Below, in pieces: positions 49,925-58,621 of a DNA stretch of 64,000 nucleotides. Position 1 is the stretch's first letter; each line of letters starts with the position of its first letter. The DNA is from Streptomyces sp. TLI_053 (GTDB lineage: Bacteria; Actinomycetota; Actinomycetes; Streptomycetales; Streptomycetaceae): positions 7,777,501 to 7,841,500 of the forward strand of contig NZ_LT629775.1 of assembly GCF_900105395.1 (NCBI RefSeq), read 5' to 3'. A program made the position numbers and the translations under genes. The notes below the pieces were generated by a model. The model did not search any database, was not told the DNA's origin, and worked only from the letters and a program-made list of their open reading frames with translations.

Positions 49925-50742
49925 CCGGTCACCTGCTTGACCATCGCGGTGAACTGCTCGGGCGAGACGGCCTTGCCGCCGGAGAACACGTCGAGCTTCT
50001 TGCCGTCCAGGCGGACGGTCGGGGTGCCGGTGACGCCGCTCTTGTCGAAGGCCTTGTTGACCTGGCCGGCCCAGGGCAGGTAGGTGCCCTCGCGGACCGC
50101 CTTGACGAAGCCGTCGGTCTTCAGGCCCGGCACCTTGTCCGCCAGGTCGAGCAGGTGGTTGACGTCGGCGAAGGCGTCGTCGCGCTCGTCCGGCTGGTTC
50201 GCGTAGAGCACGTCGTGGAACTGCTTGAACTTGTCCACGCCCTCGTTCAGCGCCGCGCCGGCGGCGGCCAGCGCGGTGCGCGAGCCCTTGCCGCCGAGGC
50301 CCTGGTCGAGGAAGGTCGCCAGGTGGTACTCGATCTTGTAGCTGCCCGCGTCGGCGAGCTGCTGGACGGTCGGGCCGGTGGTGGTCTCCAGCTGCTCGCA
50401 GAACGGGCAGCGGAAGTCCTCGTAGACCTCCAGCGTGTGCGGGGCGTCCGCCTTGCCGTAGGTGACCACGGTGCCGTCCGCGCCGCTCGCGTTCGCCGGC
50501 ACGACCAGCGGGCCGGAGGCCGCGGTGTCGCCGGAACCGGAGCCGCTCGAGCCGCCGACGGCGAAGGCGACGCCCGCGGCGAGGGCGAGCAGGACGGCGG
50601 AGGCGGTGCCGACCACGGCCCGGCGGCGGATCCGGGCCGAGCGCTCGGCCTGCTCGCGCTCCTGGCGCATCCGCTCGGTGGCGGCCCGGCGGGCGGCCTT
50701 CCGGTCGCCGGGGGTGGTGCTCTTCTTGGGGGAGGTGCTCAT
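49921..50742 (-). CDS. DsbA-like membrane-anchored thioredoxin (cassette B)
   Basis: A 273-residue protein: basic Lys/Arg/Glu start, one helix at about 43-62, then a thioredoxin domain with Cys112-Pro-Phe-Cys115 (EDFRCPFCEQLE) and cis-Pro loop TGTPTVRLDG. Compared with copy A the XX dipeptide is PF, not PV, which in this family can change redox potential. The remainder is closely similar (KVPGLKTDGFVKAV against KVPGLKTDAFVKAV). It passes its 4-base overlap to VKOR. Confidence 0.94.
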   Translation of the reverse strand: MSTSPKKSTTPGDRKAARRAATERMRQEREQAERSARIRRRAVVGTASAVLLALAAGVAFAVGGSSGSGSGDTAASGPLVVPANASGADGTVVTYGKADAPHTLEVYEDFRCPFCEQLETTTGPTVQQLADAGSYKIEYHLATFLDQGLGGKGSRTALAAAGAALNEGVDKFKQFHDVLYANQPDERDDAFADVNHLLDLADKVPGLKTDGFVKAVREGTYLPWAGQVNKAFDKSGVTGTPTVRLDGKKLDVFSGGKAVSPEQFTAMVKQVTG

Positions 50743-50838
50743 GGTGGAGGTCGTCCTGGTGCTCGTGGCGGGGCGTGCGGGCGCGTCGGGCGCACGGCCG
50801 GCCGGGGACCGGGGGACCGGGAGGGTCCGCGGGGTCTC

Positions 50839-51504
50839 CTAGCGGGCGGGCGCCGGCAGCCGCGCGGGCGGGCCGCGCCGGACGGCGGGCCGGAGCCGGA
50901 CGGACTCGGCGGGGACCAGCACCCGGCTGGCCCGGGGGAACGGCACCCGCGCCACCGGGCGGGCCGGCAGCGGTGCGGTCAGCAGCGTCAGCCAGTGACC
51001 GGCCGCGGCGGGGAAGCGCCGGGCGAAGTCGCCGAGGATCCGCGCGGCGCGGGCCAGCCCGGACAGCGCGGCGTCGGCGCTGCGCAGCCAGTACGCGGCG
51101 GCCAGCGCGAGCAGGGTGTGCAGGAGCAGCAGCAGGGCGAGCCCGACCGGCCGGGAGAGGCCGTGGCCGAGCAGCAGGCCGCCGAGCGAGCCGCCGCCGC
51201 ACAGCAGCGGTTCGAGGCCGCGGGCGGTGCCGGGCGGCAGCGAGGGGCAGGTGGACTGGGCGAAGTCGAACAGGGCGCTCAGGCCGAGTTCCAGCGGCAG
51301 GAAGACCGCCGCGACCACCCGGTAGCCGCGCTCGCGGCCGGACAGCGCGAAGGCCACCGCGAAGACGGCGGCCCCGGCCACGGCCAGCGTGCCGAGCGGC
51401 AGCGGGCGGCCGGTGACCAGCACCTGGCCGAGCCCGGCGAGCAGCACGAGCAGCGCGGCGAAGACCGCCGCGCGCAGCGTCCTGGTGTCCCGGGCACAGT
51501 TCAT
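50839..51504 (-). CDS. Uncharacterised membrane protein with a Cys pair (cassette B)
   Basis: A 221-residue paralogue of the gene at 12720-13397. Shared features are LGQVLVTGRPLPLGTL, the Cys pair at 86 and 102 (STCPS ... LLCGGGS; Cys-x15-Cys here, Cys-x17-Cys in copy A), WLRSADAALSGLARAARIL and the tail RRGPPARLPAPAR. Four hydrophobic segments are predicted by eye. An extra Cys at residue 3 is not shared. The order membrane protein, DsbA, VKOR is the same as in cassette A. No family recognised. Confidence 0.86.
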   Translation of the reverse strand: MNCARDTRTLRAAVFAALLVLLAGLGQVLVTGRPLPLGTLAVAGAAVFAVAFALSGRERGYRVVAAVFLPLELGLSALFDFAQSTCPSLPPGTARGLEPLLCGGGSLGGLLLGHGLSRPVGLALLLLLHTLLALAAAYWLRSADAALSGLARAARILGDFARRFPAAAGHWLTLLTAPLPARPVARVPFPRASRVLVPAESVRLRPAVRRGPPARLPAPAR

Positions 51505-51512
51505 GACTCCCG

Positions 51513-51518
51513 AGTGTG
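51513..51518 (-). promoter_or_regulatory. -10 box of cassette B
   Basis: CACACT on the minus strand, eight bases before the ATG at 51502-51504. Matches CATACT upstream of cassette A. Confidence 0.45.
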
Positions 51519-51591
51519 CCACAGGTCGAACGCCCGGCGAGTGGCTCCCCGGCCCGCTGTGAAGATCCTCACCACCGGCTCTGAGCTGGGC

Positions 51592-52089
51592 TTATACGCC
51601 GTTTACGGTGACCGTGCCGGGAGCCTCGACGACCGGCTCGGGCGGTGTCGCGGCGGCCGCGACCCGGGCCTCGACCAGCTCCCGGAAGTGCTCCAGGTCG
51701 CTCCGGACGGTCCGTTCGATCGCCCCGGCCAGCGCGAAGCCGCCGGGCCCGCCGAACACCTCCCGGACCACCCCCGGGTCGTACTCGATCCGGACCTGCA
51801 CCCGGGTGTGCGCCGCGTCGAGCGGGCGCAGCGCGAAGGCGCCGTGCAGCGCCGGACCGTCGAGGGTGCGCCAGGCCATCACCCGGCCCCGGCCCCGGTC
51901 GGTGATCTCGGTCTCGACGTCCAGTTCGGCGCCGGCGATCTCCACCCCGAGGTGGGCCAGGTTGCGGCCGTGCGGCTGGGCGGTGCGGACGCCGTCGACG
52001 AAGCGCGGGTACTCGTGGACGCGGTGCAACTGCTCCCAGGCCGCCAGGACGGGGGCGTCGATGTCGATCTGTTCCTCCAGCGTGCTCAT
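51592..52089 (-). CDS. SRPBCC family protein (polyketide cyclase/dehydrase-like)
   Basis: A 165-residue START-like protein. The opening TLEEQIDIDAPVLAAWEQLHR is the typical first strand and helix of the SRPBCC fold, followed by alternating strands (VEIAGAELDVETEITDRG, RVMAWRTLDGPALHGAFAL) and the long C-terminal helix (RTVRSDLEHFRELVEARVAAA). Such proteins bind hydrophobic ligands; catalysis is not implied. It sits upstream of cassette B on the same strand, but cassette B has its own -10 box. The ATG at 52087-52089 is a natural start. Confidence 0.9.
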   Translation of the reverse strand: MSTLEEQIDIDAPVLAAWEQLHRVHEYPRFVDGVRTAQPHGRNLAHLGVEIAGAELDVETEITDRGRGRVMAWRTLDGPALHGAFALRPLDAAHTRVQVRIEYDPGVVREVFGGPGGFALAGAIERTVRSDLEHFRELVEARVAAAATPPEPVVEAPGTVTVNGV

Positions 52090-52259
52090 GGCCGGCCGGA
52101 CCTCCTCGGGTTGGCGCGCGGGCCGCCCCTCCAGACTGCGCCGCCGGGCGGCCCCGGGCAAAGGGCGGGGCGGCGGAAGAGGGGAACGGCGGGGTGACGG
52201 TGGGGAACGGCGGGGCGGCGGAAGAGGCGGACGGCGGGCGGTCGGGCGAGACTGGGCAC

Positions 52260-53129
52260 ATGCCGGAGCTGCCCGAGGTCGAGGCCCTGACCGTCTTCCT
52301 GTCCGCACGGCTGACCGGGCGGGTGATCGCCGAGGTGCGGCCGGTGGCGATCAGCGCGCTCAAGACCTACGACCCGCCGGTGACGGCACTGGCCGGGCGG
52401 ACGGTCGGCCCGGTGGTCCGGCACGGGAAGTTCCTGGACATCGGGGTGGACGGGCTGCACCTGGTGGTCCATCTGGCCAGGGCGGGCTGGCTGCGCTGGC
52501 GCGAGCACCTGCCGGTCGAGCCGCCGAAGCCGGGCGGCCGCAATCCGCTGGCGCTGCGGGTCCGGCTGGAGGGTCCGGACGGGGACGGCTTCGACCTCAC
52601 CGAGGCGGGCACCAAGAAGGGTCTCGCGGTGTACGTGGTGCGGGACGCCGGGGAGGTGCCGGGGGTGGCCCGGCTGGGCCCGGACCCGTTCGACCCGGAC
52701 TTCGACCTGGAGCGCTTCCGGGCGCTGCTGGCCGGTGAGCGCCGCCGGATCAAGGGGGTGCTGAGGGACCAGAGCGTGCTGGCCGGGGTGGGCAACGCCT
52801 ACTCGGACGAGGTGCTGCACGTGGCGCGGATGTCCCCGTACAAGCTGGCGGCCGACCTGTCGGCGGAGGAGACCGCGCGGCTGTTCGAGGCGCTCGGTTC
52901 GACCCTGCGGGAGGCGGTGGAGCGTTCGCGCGGACTGGCGGCGGGGGAGCTGAAGGCGGAGAAGAAGCTGGGCATGCGGGTGCACGGGCGGACCGGGCAG
53001 CCCTGCCCGGTCTGCGGGGACACCGTGCGGGAGGTGTCGTTCGCGGACTCCTCGCTGCAGTACTGCCCGACCTGCCAGACCGGGGGGAAGCCGCTCGCGG
53101 ACCGGCGGATGTCCCGGCTGCTGAAGTAG
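52260..53129 (+). CDS. Fpg/Nei family DNA glycosylase
   Basis: A 289-residue base-excision repair enzyme. After Met removal the catalytic Pro-Glu is at residues 2-3 (MPELPEVE), with the conserved lysine in RHGKFLDI and the helix-two-turn-helix in VLAGVGNAYSDEVL. A zinc finger has CPVCG and CPTCQ. The Arg normally just before the finger's last Cys pair (GR-x-T-x-x-C) is replaced: the sequence is FADSSLQYCPTCQ, and a C-terminal extension GGKPLADRRMSRLLK follows. It should remove oxidised purines or pyrimidines; the lost Arg suggests an altered substrate range. GAGACT lies six bases before the ATG. Confidence 0.92.
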   Translation: MPELPEVEALTVFLSARLTGRVIAEVRPVAISALKTYDPPVTALAGRTVGPVVRHGKFLDIGVDGLHLVVHLARAGWLRWREHLPVEPPKPGGRNPLALRVRLEGPDGDGFDLTEAGTKKGLAVYVVRDAGEVPGVARLGPDPFDPDFDLERFRALLAGERRRIKGVLRDQSVLAGVGNAYSDEVLHVARMSPYKLAADLSAEETARLFEALGSTLREAVERSRGLAAGELKAEKKLGMRVHGRTGQPCPVCGDTVREVSFADSSLQYCPTCQTGGKPLADRRMSRLLK

Positions 53130-53159
53130 TGCGGCCGCCGGTGGCGCGCGCCGGAGCGG

Positions 53160-53192
53160 CCGGCCCCGTTCCTCCGGAGGAGGCGGGGCCGG
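53160..53192. terminator. Terminator between convergent genes
   Basis: CCGGCCCCG (53160-53168) pairs with CGGGGCCGG (53184-53192), with a further CCTCCGGAGG palindrome in the loop. Confidence 0.75.
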
Positions 53193-53213
53193 CGGGGCGC
53201 CGGAGGGGACGGC

Positions 53214-54068
53214 CTACGGCTTGCGGGCGAGGCCGCCCCAGTAGTACGCCGCGTACGGGTCGGCCGGCTGTTCGCCGTCCGGGTGCCAGGCCATCACCGG
53301 GGCGACGCCGGGCTCGATCAGCTCCCAGCCGTCGAAGAACCGGGTGACCTCCTCCTTGCTGCGCGGCACCAGGGTCATCCCGGCGGCGCGGGCGGAGGCG
53401 GTCACCTGGGCGACGGCGGCCTCGTTGAAGTCCTGGGTGGGGTGGGTGAGCGCGAGGTAGCTGCCGGAGGGGAGCGCGTCGCGCAGGGCGGCGACCTTGC
53501 CCCACGGGTCGTCCTCGTCGGCGATCAGCATCAGGACCGCGATCATCAGCATGCCGACCGGCCGGTCCAGGTCCAGCGTGGTGTTGAGGGCCGGGTCGGC
53601 CAGCAGTTCGGCGGGCTTGCCCAGGTCGGCGTGGATGTAGGTGGTGCGGCTGGCCGGGGTGGAGACCATCAGCGCGCGGGCGTGGGCCAGCACGATCGGG
53701 TCGTTGTCCACGTAGACGACCCGGGTGCCGGAGCTGACCGACTCGGCGATCTCGTGGGTGTTCGGCGAGGTGGGGATGCCGGTGCCGAGGTCGAGGAACT
53801 GGCGGATGCCGTAGCGCTCGGCGAGGTGGCGCACGGCGCGCTTCTGGAAGCCGCGGTTCTCCTTGGCCTGCGCCTTCATGGTGGGCACGGCCTGCTCGAT
53901 GGCCTGGCCCATCGCCCGGTCGGGCGGGAAGTTGGTCTTGCCGCCCAGCCAGTAGTCGTAGACGCGGGCGGAGTGCGGAGTGCTGGTGTCGACCCCGTAC
54001 TTCTCCCACTGGCTGAGTTCGGCGGCATCGTTCTCGGACCGGTCGGCGAAGTCCTGACTCGTCGTCAT
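53214..54068 (-). CDS. SAM-dependent methyltransferase (DUF574 family)
   Basis: A 284-residue methyltransferase of the DUF574 (Methyltransf_19) group, abundant in streptomycetes. Family hallmarks are HSARVYDYWLGGKTNFPPDR near the start, the SAM site FLDLGTGIPTSPNTHEIAE, VVYVDNDPIVLAHARAL and the C-terminal WHPDGE...YAAYYWGGLARKP. Substrates are unknown for the family. The ATG at 54066-54068 has AAAAGGA eight bases upstream. It is divergent from the deacetylase gene. Confidence 0.94.
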   Translation of the reverse strand: MTTSQDFADRSENDAAELSQWEKYGVDTSTPHSARVYDYWLGGKTNFPPDRAMGQAIEQAVPTMKAQAKENRGFQKRAVRHLAERYGIRQFLDLGTGIPTSPNTHEIAESVSSGTRVVYVDNDPIVLAHARALMVSTPASRTTYIHADLGKPAELLADPALNTTLDLDRPVGMLMIAVLMLIADEDDPWGKVAALRDALPSGSYLALTHPTQDFNEAAVAQVTASARAAGMTLVPRSKEEVTRFFDGWELIEPGVAPVMAWHPDGEQPADPYAAYYWGGLARKP

Positions 54069-54253
54069 GGCCACGTCCTTTTAAGACAGATCATCACACT
54101 GGGAGAGGTCAGATTAGCGGGCCCGGCGGCGATCCGGTCACGGGGTGGGCGAACAGCCGGTGCACGGGGGACGCCTTGGGCCGTTGGGGTGGTGATCGAA
54201 CCCGTCGGGGCGGCCGCTGGGAGACGGGCGGATGAACGGGGGACAGATCCGTC

Positions 54254-55180
54254 ATGCTGTCTGATCGTCAGATTACTTCGCGAAGATTGCTGCTGGTCGC
54301 GGCGGGGATGTCGCTGCTCGGGGTCGCCGGCTGCGGCCGGGCGGAGGAGGTTGCGGCGACCGCCGCCCGGCTCCGTTCCGCCGAGCCGGACCCGACGCCG
54401 GAGGCCGGGGCGGACCCGGCGCCCGCGGCGCCGCCCGGGGCGCCGGTGGCCGACGGGCCGCCCGCGACCGCCTCCGCCGCCCCGTCCGCCCCCGTCCCGT
54501 CCGCCGCGGTGCCGAGCGCGCCGCCGAGCGCGCCGTCCTCGGGCGACCAGGCGGGAGCGGCGCCCGCACGGGCCCTGACGGAGGCCGAGAGCCGTCCGGT
54601 GTACGAGCTCGACGCCGACCGGCGGGTGGTGGCGCTCACCATCGACGACGGGCCCGACCCCCGGCACACCCCGACGGTGCTGGCCCTGCTGGAGCAGCAC
54701 GGCATCCGGGCCACCTTCTTCCTGATCGGGGAGAACGCCGTCGAGCACCCCGAGCTGGTCCGGGAGATCGCCGCCCGGGGCCACCACCTCGCCAACCACA
54801 CCTGGACCCACCCCGACCTGCGCCACCTCTCCGAGGCCAAGGTCCGCGAGGAACTGGAGCGCACCTCCGAGCTGCTGCACCGGACCACCGGGAAGGCGCC
54901 CACCTGGTTCCGGGCGCCCGGCGGGGACTGGTCCCCGGCCTCGCTGAAGGTGAGCGCCGAGCTGGGCATGCGCTCCATGGCCTGGTCGGTCGACCCCCGG
55001 GACTGGGCCCGCCCGGGGACGGCCGTGATCACCGACCGGATCCTCAAGGACGTCCGGCCCGGCGCGATCGTGCTCAACCACGACGGCGGCGGGGACCGTT
55101 CGCAGACGGTGGCGGCGCTGAAGGCGTACCTGCCGGTGCTGATCGACTCCGGGTACCACTTCACGGCCCCGCCGGGGTGA
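54254..55180 (+). CDS. Lipoprotein polysaccharide deacetylase (NodB domain)
   Basis: A 308-residue exported enzyme. The N terminus combines a twin-Arg-like SRRLLLVAAGMSLLG with a lipobox VAGC, so it is probably a TAT-exported lipoprotein anchored at Cys27. A Pro/Ala-rich linker (about 28-105) leads to the NodB deacetylase: TIDDGPDP with metal Asp131/Asp132, His182 and His186 in NHTWTHPD, RAPGGDWSP and LNHDGGG. It removes acetyl groups from peptidoglycan or another surface polymer. Its first codons contain the 17-bp element also found near the lectin gene. Confidence 0.93.
   Translation: MLSDRQITSRRLLLVAAGMSLLGVAGCGRAEEVAATAARLRSAEPDPTPEAGADPAPAAPPGAPVADGPPATASAAPSAPVPSAAVPSAPPSAPSSGDQAGAAPARALTEAESRPVYELDADRRVVALTIDDGPDPRHTPTVLALLEQHGIRATFFLIGENAVEHPELVREIAARGHHLANHTWTHPDLRHLSEAKVREELERTSELLHRTTGKAPTWFRAPGGDWSPASLKVSAELGMRSMAWSVDPRDWARPGTAVITDRILKDVRPGAIVLNHDGGGDRSQTVAALKAYLPVLIDSGYHFTAPPG
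54257..54273. promoter_or_regulatory. 17-bp shared element within deacetylase codons 2-7
   Basis: CTGTCTGATCGTCAGAT, identical to 43742-43758. Here it encodes LSDRQI, directly after the start codon. Confidence 0.5.
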
Positions 55181-55344
55181 GTCGTCGAGGGTGTGGGGCT
55201 GCACGCGAAAAGGTCGCGCAAACCAGGGATAAACCACCCGAAAGGATGGACAAGCAGAATCGTTTCCCCAATTTTGGGGCCTCTAGGGTGATCTCACACC
55301 ATTTCCCTCGGCACCCCTGTGTGCCGCCCGAAAGGCCCCCTGTC

Positions 55345-55671
55345 ATGCGTCTGCGCAACACCGTGATCGCCGCCGCCAGTGCGGTCGCGCTCGTCCTCGC
55401 CGTCCCCTCCTCCGCCAACGCGGCGACCGGTGAGTTCCTCTACAAGACCGGCCCCGGCCTCCCGCACGGGCTGACCGACCCGCCGAGCGAGGACTGCCTC
55501 AACCTGCCCGGCACGTCGGACGACGAACCCGCCCACTCGCCGCGGAACCTCACGCTGTCGACCGCCACGGTCTTCGTCGAGTTCGACTGCGCGGGCGACG
55601 TCTACTACGTGATGAACCCCGGCAAGATCCTCGGCCAGCGCCTCAAGCTGCGCTCCGTCGTCTTCTCCTGA
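55345..55671 (+). CDS. Small secreted protein, 108 residues
   Basis: A signal peptide (about 1-26, NTVIAAASAVALVLAVPSSANA) is followed by 80 residues with two Cys (EDCLNLPG, FDCAGDVYY), enough for one disulfide that cassettes A or B could make. AVFVEFD-like and KLRSVVFS strands suggest a small beta-rich fold. It lies between the deacetylase and hexosaminidase genes. The GAAAGG at 55330-55335 is the likely ribosome site. Family unknown. Confidence 0.82.
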   Translation: MRLRNTVIAAASAVALVLAVPSSANAATGEFLYKTGPGLPHGLTDPPSEDCLNLPGTSDDEPAHSPRNLTLSTATVFVEFDCAGDVYYVMNPGKILGQRLKLRSVVFS

Positions 55672-55750
55672 GCCGGCCCACTTCGGCGAAGTGCGGGACA
55701 GTCCGGCGATTGGTTGAGACCATTCCGGTGAACCGACACCGGGAGCGGCC

Positions 55751-57409
55751 GTGCCGAGAAGAATCGCCGGGCTGTCCGCCCGGGCCCGCACGTTGTTGAC
55801 CGTCCTCTGCCTGCTCGGCCTCACCGCGACCGGGTGGGGCCTCCAGCACGTGTTCGGCTCCCCGGGCGGCACCGCCGCCCGGTCCGTCCCCGCCGGACCG
55901 CGCACCGCCGACCGGATCGTCCCGGTGCCGCTCTCCGTCACCCCCGGCTCCGGGCCCGGCTACCGGCTCACCGACCGCACCGTGATCCGGACCGCGCCCG
56001 TGAGCACGGCGCAGGAGCGGCAGGCCGGGGAGGTGCGGGGGATCGCCGAGCGGCTCGCCGAGGCGCTGCGCCGCCCCACCGGACTGCCCCTCCCGGTGGT
56101 GGAACCCGCCGCCGGCGGCGGCATCGCCCTGGTGCTCGACCCCGCGCTCCCCGAGGCCACCGGCACCGAGGGCTACCGGCTGACCGCCGACGCCGACGGG
56201 GTGCGGATCGCCGCCCGCGCCCCCGAGGGCCTGTTCCGGGGCACCCAGACGCTCCGGCAGCTGCTCCCCCCGCGGATCGAGAGCCCGGCCCCGGTCGCCG
56301 ACGGCCGGGAGTGGACGCTCGCCCCGGTCACCGTCGAGGACCGCCCGCGCTACCGCTACCGGGGCGCGATGCTCGACGTCGCCCGGCACTTCTTCACCCC
56401 GGCCGAGGTCAAGGGCTTCATCGACCGCCTCGCGCTTTACAAGCTCAACCACCTGCACCTGCACCTGACCGACGACCAGGGCTGGCGGATCGAGATCCCG
56501 GCCCGGCCCGCCCTGACGGCGGTCGGCGCGACCAGCGAGGTCGACGGCACCCCCGGCGGGTACTGGACCGCGGCCGACTACCAGGAGATCGTCCGCTACG
56601 CCCAGGAGCGCTACCTGACCGTCGTCCCGGAGATCGACCTGCCGGGACACAGCAACGCGGCCCTCGCCTCGTACCCCGAACTGGACTGCACGGGCAGCGC
56701 CCGACCCTGGCCGTACACCGGGACCGAGGTCGGCTTCTCCACCCTCTGCCCGACCGGTGACGCGGTGTTCGCCTTCACCCGGGACGTGGTCGCCGAGCTG
56801 GCCCGGCTCACCCCGGGGCCGCTGCTGCACATCGGCGGTGACGAGGTGAAGCGGGTCGCGCCGGCCGAGTACGCGGAGTTCGTCCGGCGGGTCGGCGAGC
56901 AGGTGCGCGCGGCCGGGAAGACCCCCGTCGGCTGGAACCAGACCGCGCCGGGCGGGATCGGGCTGCTGCAGTTCTGGGACGGCCGGGCCGGGCGCGACAC
57001 CGAACTGCGGGAGGCCGCCGAACGCGGCGCCGAGGTGATCATGTCGCCGTCCGGCCGCAGCTACCTGGACATGAAGTACGAGTCGGGCTATCCGCTCGGC
57101 CTGGTCTGGGCCGGCACCATCGACGTCCGGACCGCGTACGACTGGGACCCGGACACCCTGCTGCCGCTGCGGGACGGCTCGGTGGTCGGCGTCGAGGCCC
57201 CGCTGTGGACCGAGACCCTGGACACCCCCGGTGAGCTCGACCTGATGCTGCTGCCCCGGCTGCCGGCGCTCGCCGAGCTGGGCTGGTCGCCCCGGGCGAG
57301 CCACGACTGGGGACGGTTCAAGGCCCGCCTCGCCGAGGAGGGCGCCCGCTGGGAGGCCGCCGGATACGCCTACGAGCGCCGGCCCGAGGTGCCCTGGCCG
57401 GACCGGTAG
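55751..57409 (+). CDS. Secreted beta-N-acetylhexosaminidase (GH20)
   Basis: A 552-residue glycosidase. A hydrophobic N terminus (ARTLLTVLCLLGLTATGWGL) suggests export or anchoring, followed by a GH20b domain (about 50-165) and the GH20 barrel. Catalytic Asp364-Glu365 sit in HIGGDEVKR. Substrate-binding strings such as KLNHLHLHLTDDQGWRIEI and VGVEAPLWTETL are typical. It releases terminal GlcNAc/GalNAc from chitin or wall fragments. The neighbouring deacetylase acts on related polymers, so the two may share a scavenging role. GTG 55751 has GGGAG upstream. Confidence 0.94.
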   Translation: MPRRIAGLSARARTLLTVLCLLGLTATGWGLQHVFGSPGGTAARSVPAGPRTADRIVPVPLSVTPGSGPGYRLTDRTVIRTAPVSTAQERQAGEVRGIAERLAEALRRPTGLPLPVVEPAAGGGIALVLDPALPEATGTEGYRLTADADGVRIAARAPEGLFRGTQTLRQLLPPRIESPAPVADGREWTLAPVTVEDRPRYRYRGAMLDVARHFFTPAEVKGFIDRLALYKLNHLHLHLTDDQGWRIEIPARPALTAVGATSEVDGTPGGYWTAADYQEIVRYAQERYLTVVPEIDLPGHSNAALASYPELDCTGSARPWPYTGTEVGFSTLCPTGDAVFAFTRDVVAELARLTPGPLLHIGGDEVKRVAPAEYAEFVRRVGEQVRAAGKTPVGWNQTAPGGIGLLQFWDGRAGRDTELREAAERGAEVIMSPSGRSYLDMKYESGYPLGLVWAGTIDVRTAYDWDPDTLLPLRDGSVVGVEAPLWTETLDTPGELDLMLLPRLPALAELGWSPRASHDWGRFKARLAEEGARWEAAGYAYERRPEVPWPDR

Positions 57410-57496
57410 CCGTCACGGACGGTGGAACGCACCCGAACGGCGTAGCGTGGCCGGGGGAGGGGTTCGCGCAGGTCCCGACACGGCGCAGGAGGAACG

Positions 57497-58573
57497 ATGT
57501 CCGAACGGGAACCGGACCCGGCGGAGCAGGAGGAGTTCGCGGGTCGCGTATTGCAGGTGCTCAACGACGCCTGCCTGGGATTCATGGCCAGTGTCGGCCA
57601 CCGGACCGGTCTCTTCGACACTATGGCCGGCCTTCCGCCGTCGACGGTCGAGGACCTCGCCCGGACCGCCGGGCTTGACGGGCGCTACGTCCGGGAGTGG
57701 CTGGGCGCGATGGTGGTCGGCAGCTTCGTCGAGTACGAGCCGAAGCAGGGCACCTACCGGCTGCCGCCGGAGCACGCCGCCTCGCTGACCCGGGCCGCCG
57801 GGCCGGAGAACCTGGCCGGGATGATGCAGTACCTCGCCCTGTTCGGCGAGGTCGAGGACCGGATCGTCGAGGCGTTCCGCACCGGCGGCGGGCTGCCGTA
57901 CTCGGCCTACCCGCGCTTCCAGGAGCTCCAGGCCGAGGAGAGCGCGGCGGGCTACGACCTGGCCCTGGTGGACGCCGTGGTGCCGCTGGTGCCCGGCCTC
58001 GCCGAGCGGCTGCGGGAGGGCATCGACGCGGTGGACATCGGCACCGGGCAGGGCCACGCCGTCAACGTCCTGGCCAGTGCCTTCCCGGCCAGCCGGTTCA
58101 CCGGGGTGGACATCTCCGAGCAGGGCATCGGCGCGGCCAAGGCCGAGGCCGCCGTGCACGGCCTGGACAACGCCCGCTTCGTGCTCGCCGACTCGGCCGA
58201 GCTGACCGGCGGGTACGACCTGGTGACCGCCTTCGACGTGGTCCACGACCTGGCCCGCCCCGACCGCACCCTGCGGGCCGTCGCCGGGGTGCTGCGGCCC
58301 GAGGGCGTCTTCCTGATGGGCGACATCGCCGCCAGCAGCCTGCTCGAGGAGAACATCGACCACCCGCTCGCCCCGGCGCTGTACACCTTCTCGACCTTCT
58401 ACTGCATGACGGTCTCGCTGGGCGAGGGCGGCGCCGGGCTGGGCACCGTCTGGGGCGAGCAGACCGCGCGCCGGATGCTCGCCGAGGCCGGCTTCGGCTC
58501 GGTGGACGTGTCGCGGATCGAGGGCGATCCGCTCAACCAGTACTACGTGGCGCGGCTGGCCGTCGCGGCCTAG
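57497..58573 (+). CDS. Class I SAM-dependent methyltransferase with winged-helix start
   Basis: A 358-residue methyltransferase. Residues about 15-105 have a winged-helix-like layout (LPPSTVEDLARTAGLDGRYV, LGAMVVGSFVE), as in small-molecule O-methyltransferase relatives. The SAM fold follows: VDIGTGQGHAVNVLA (motif I), GVDISEQG, and YDLVTAFDVVHDLARPDRTL. A rhodanese gene starts 48 bases later with its own ribosome site, so the two are probably one operon. Substrate unknown; a thiol or toxic metalloid is possible but unproven. Confidence 0.9.
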   Translation: MSEREPDPAEQEEFAGRVLQVLNDACLGFMASVGHRTGLFDTMAGLPPSTVEDLARTAGLDGRYVREWLGAMVVGSFVEYEPKQGTYRLPPEHAASLTRAAGPENLAGMMQYLALFGEVEDRIVEAFRTGGGLPYSAYPRFQELQAEESAAGYDLALVDAVVPLVPGLAERLREGIDAVDIGTGQGHAVNVLASAFPASRFTGVDISEQGIGAAKAEAAVHGLDNARFVLADSAELTGGYDLVTAFDVVHDLARPDRTLRAVAGVLRPEGVFLMGDIAASSLLEENIDHPLAPALYTFSTFYCMTVSLGEGGAGLGTVWGEQTARRMLAEAGFGSVDVSRIEGDPLNQYYVARLAVAA

Positions 58574-58621
58574 GGCCCCGGCGGGGGCAGGCCCCGAGGA
58601 CCCGAGCGAAGGAGAGCGGCG

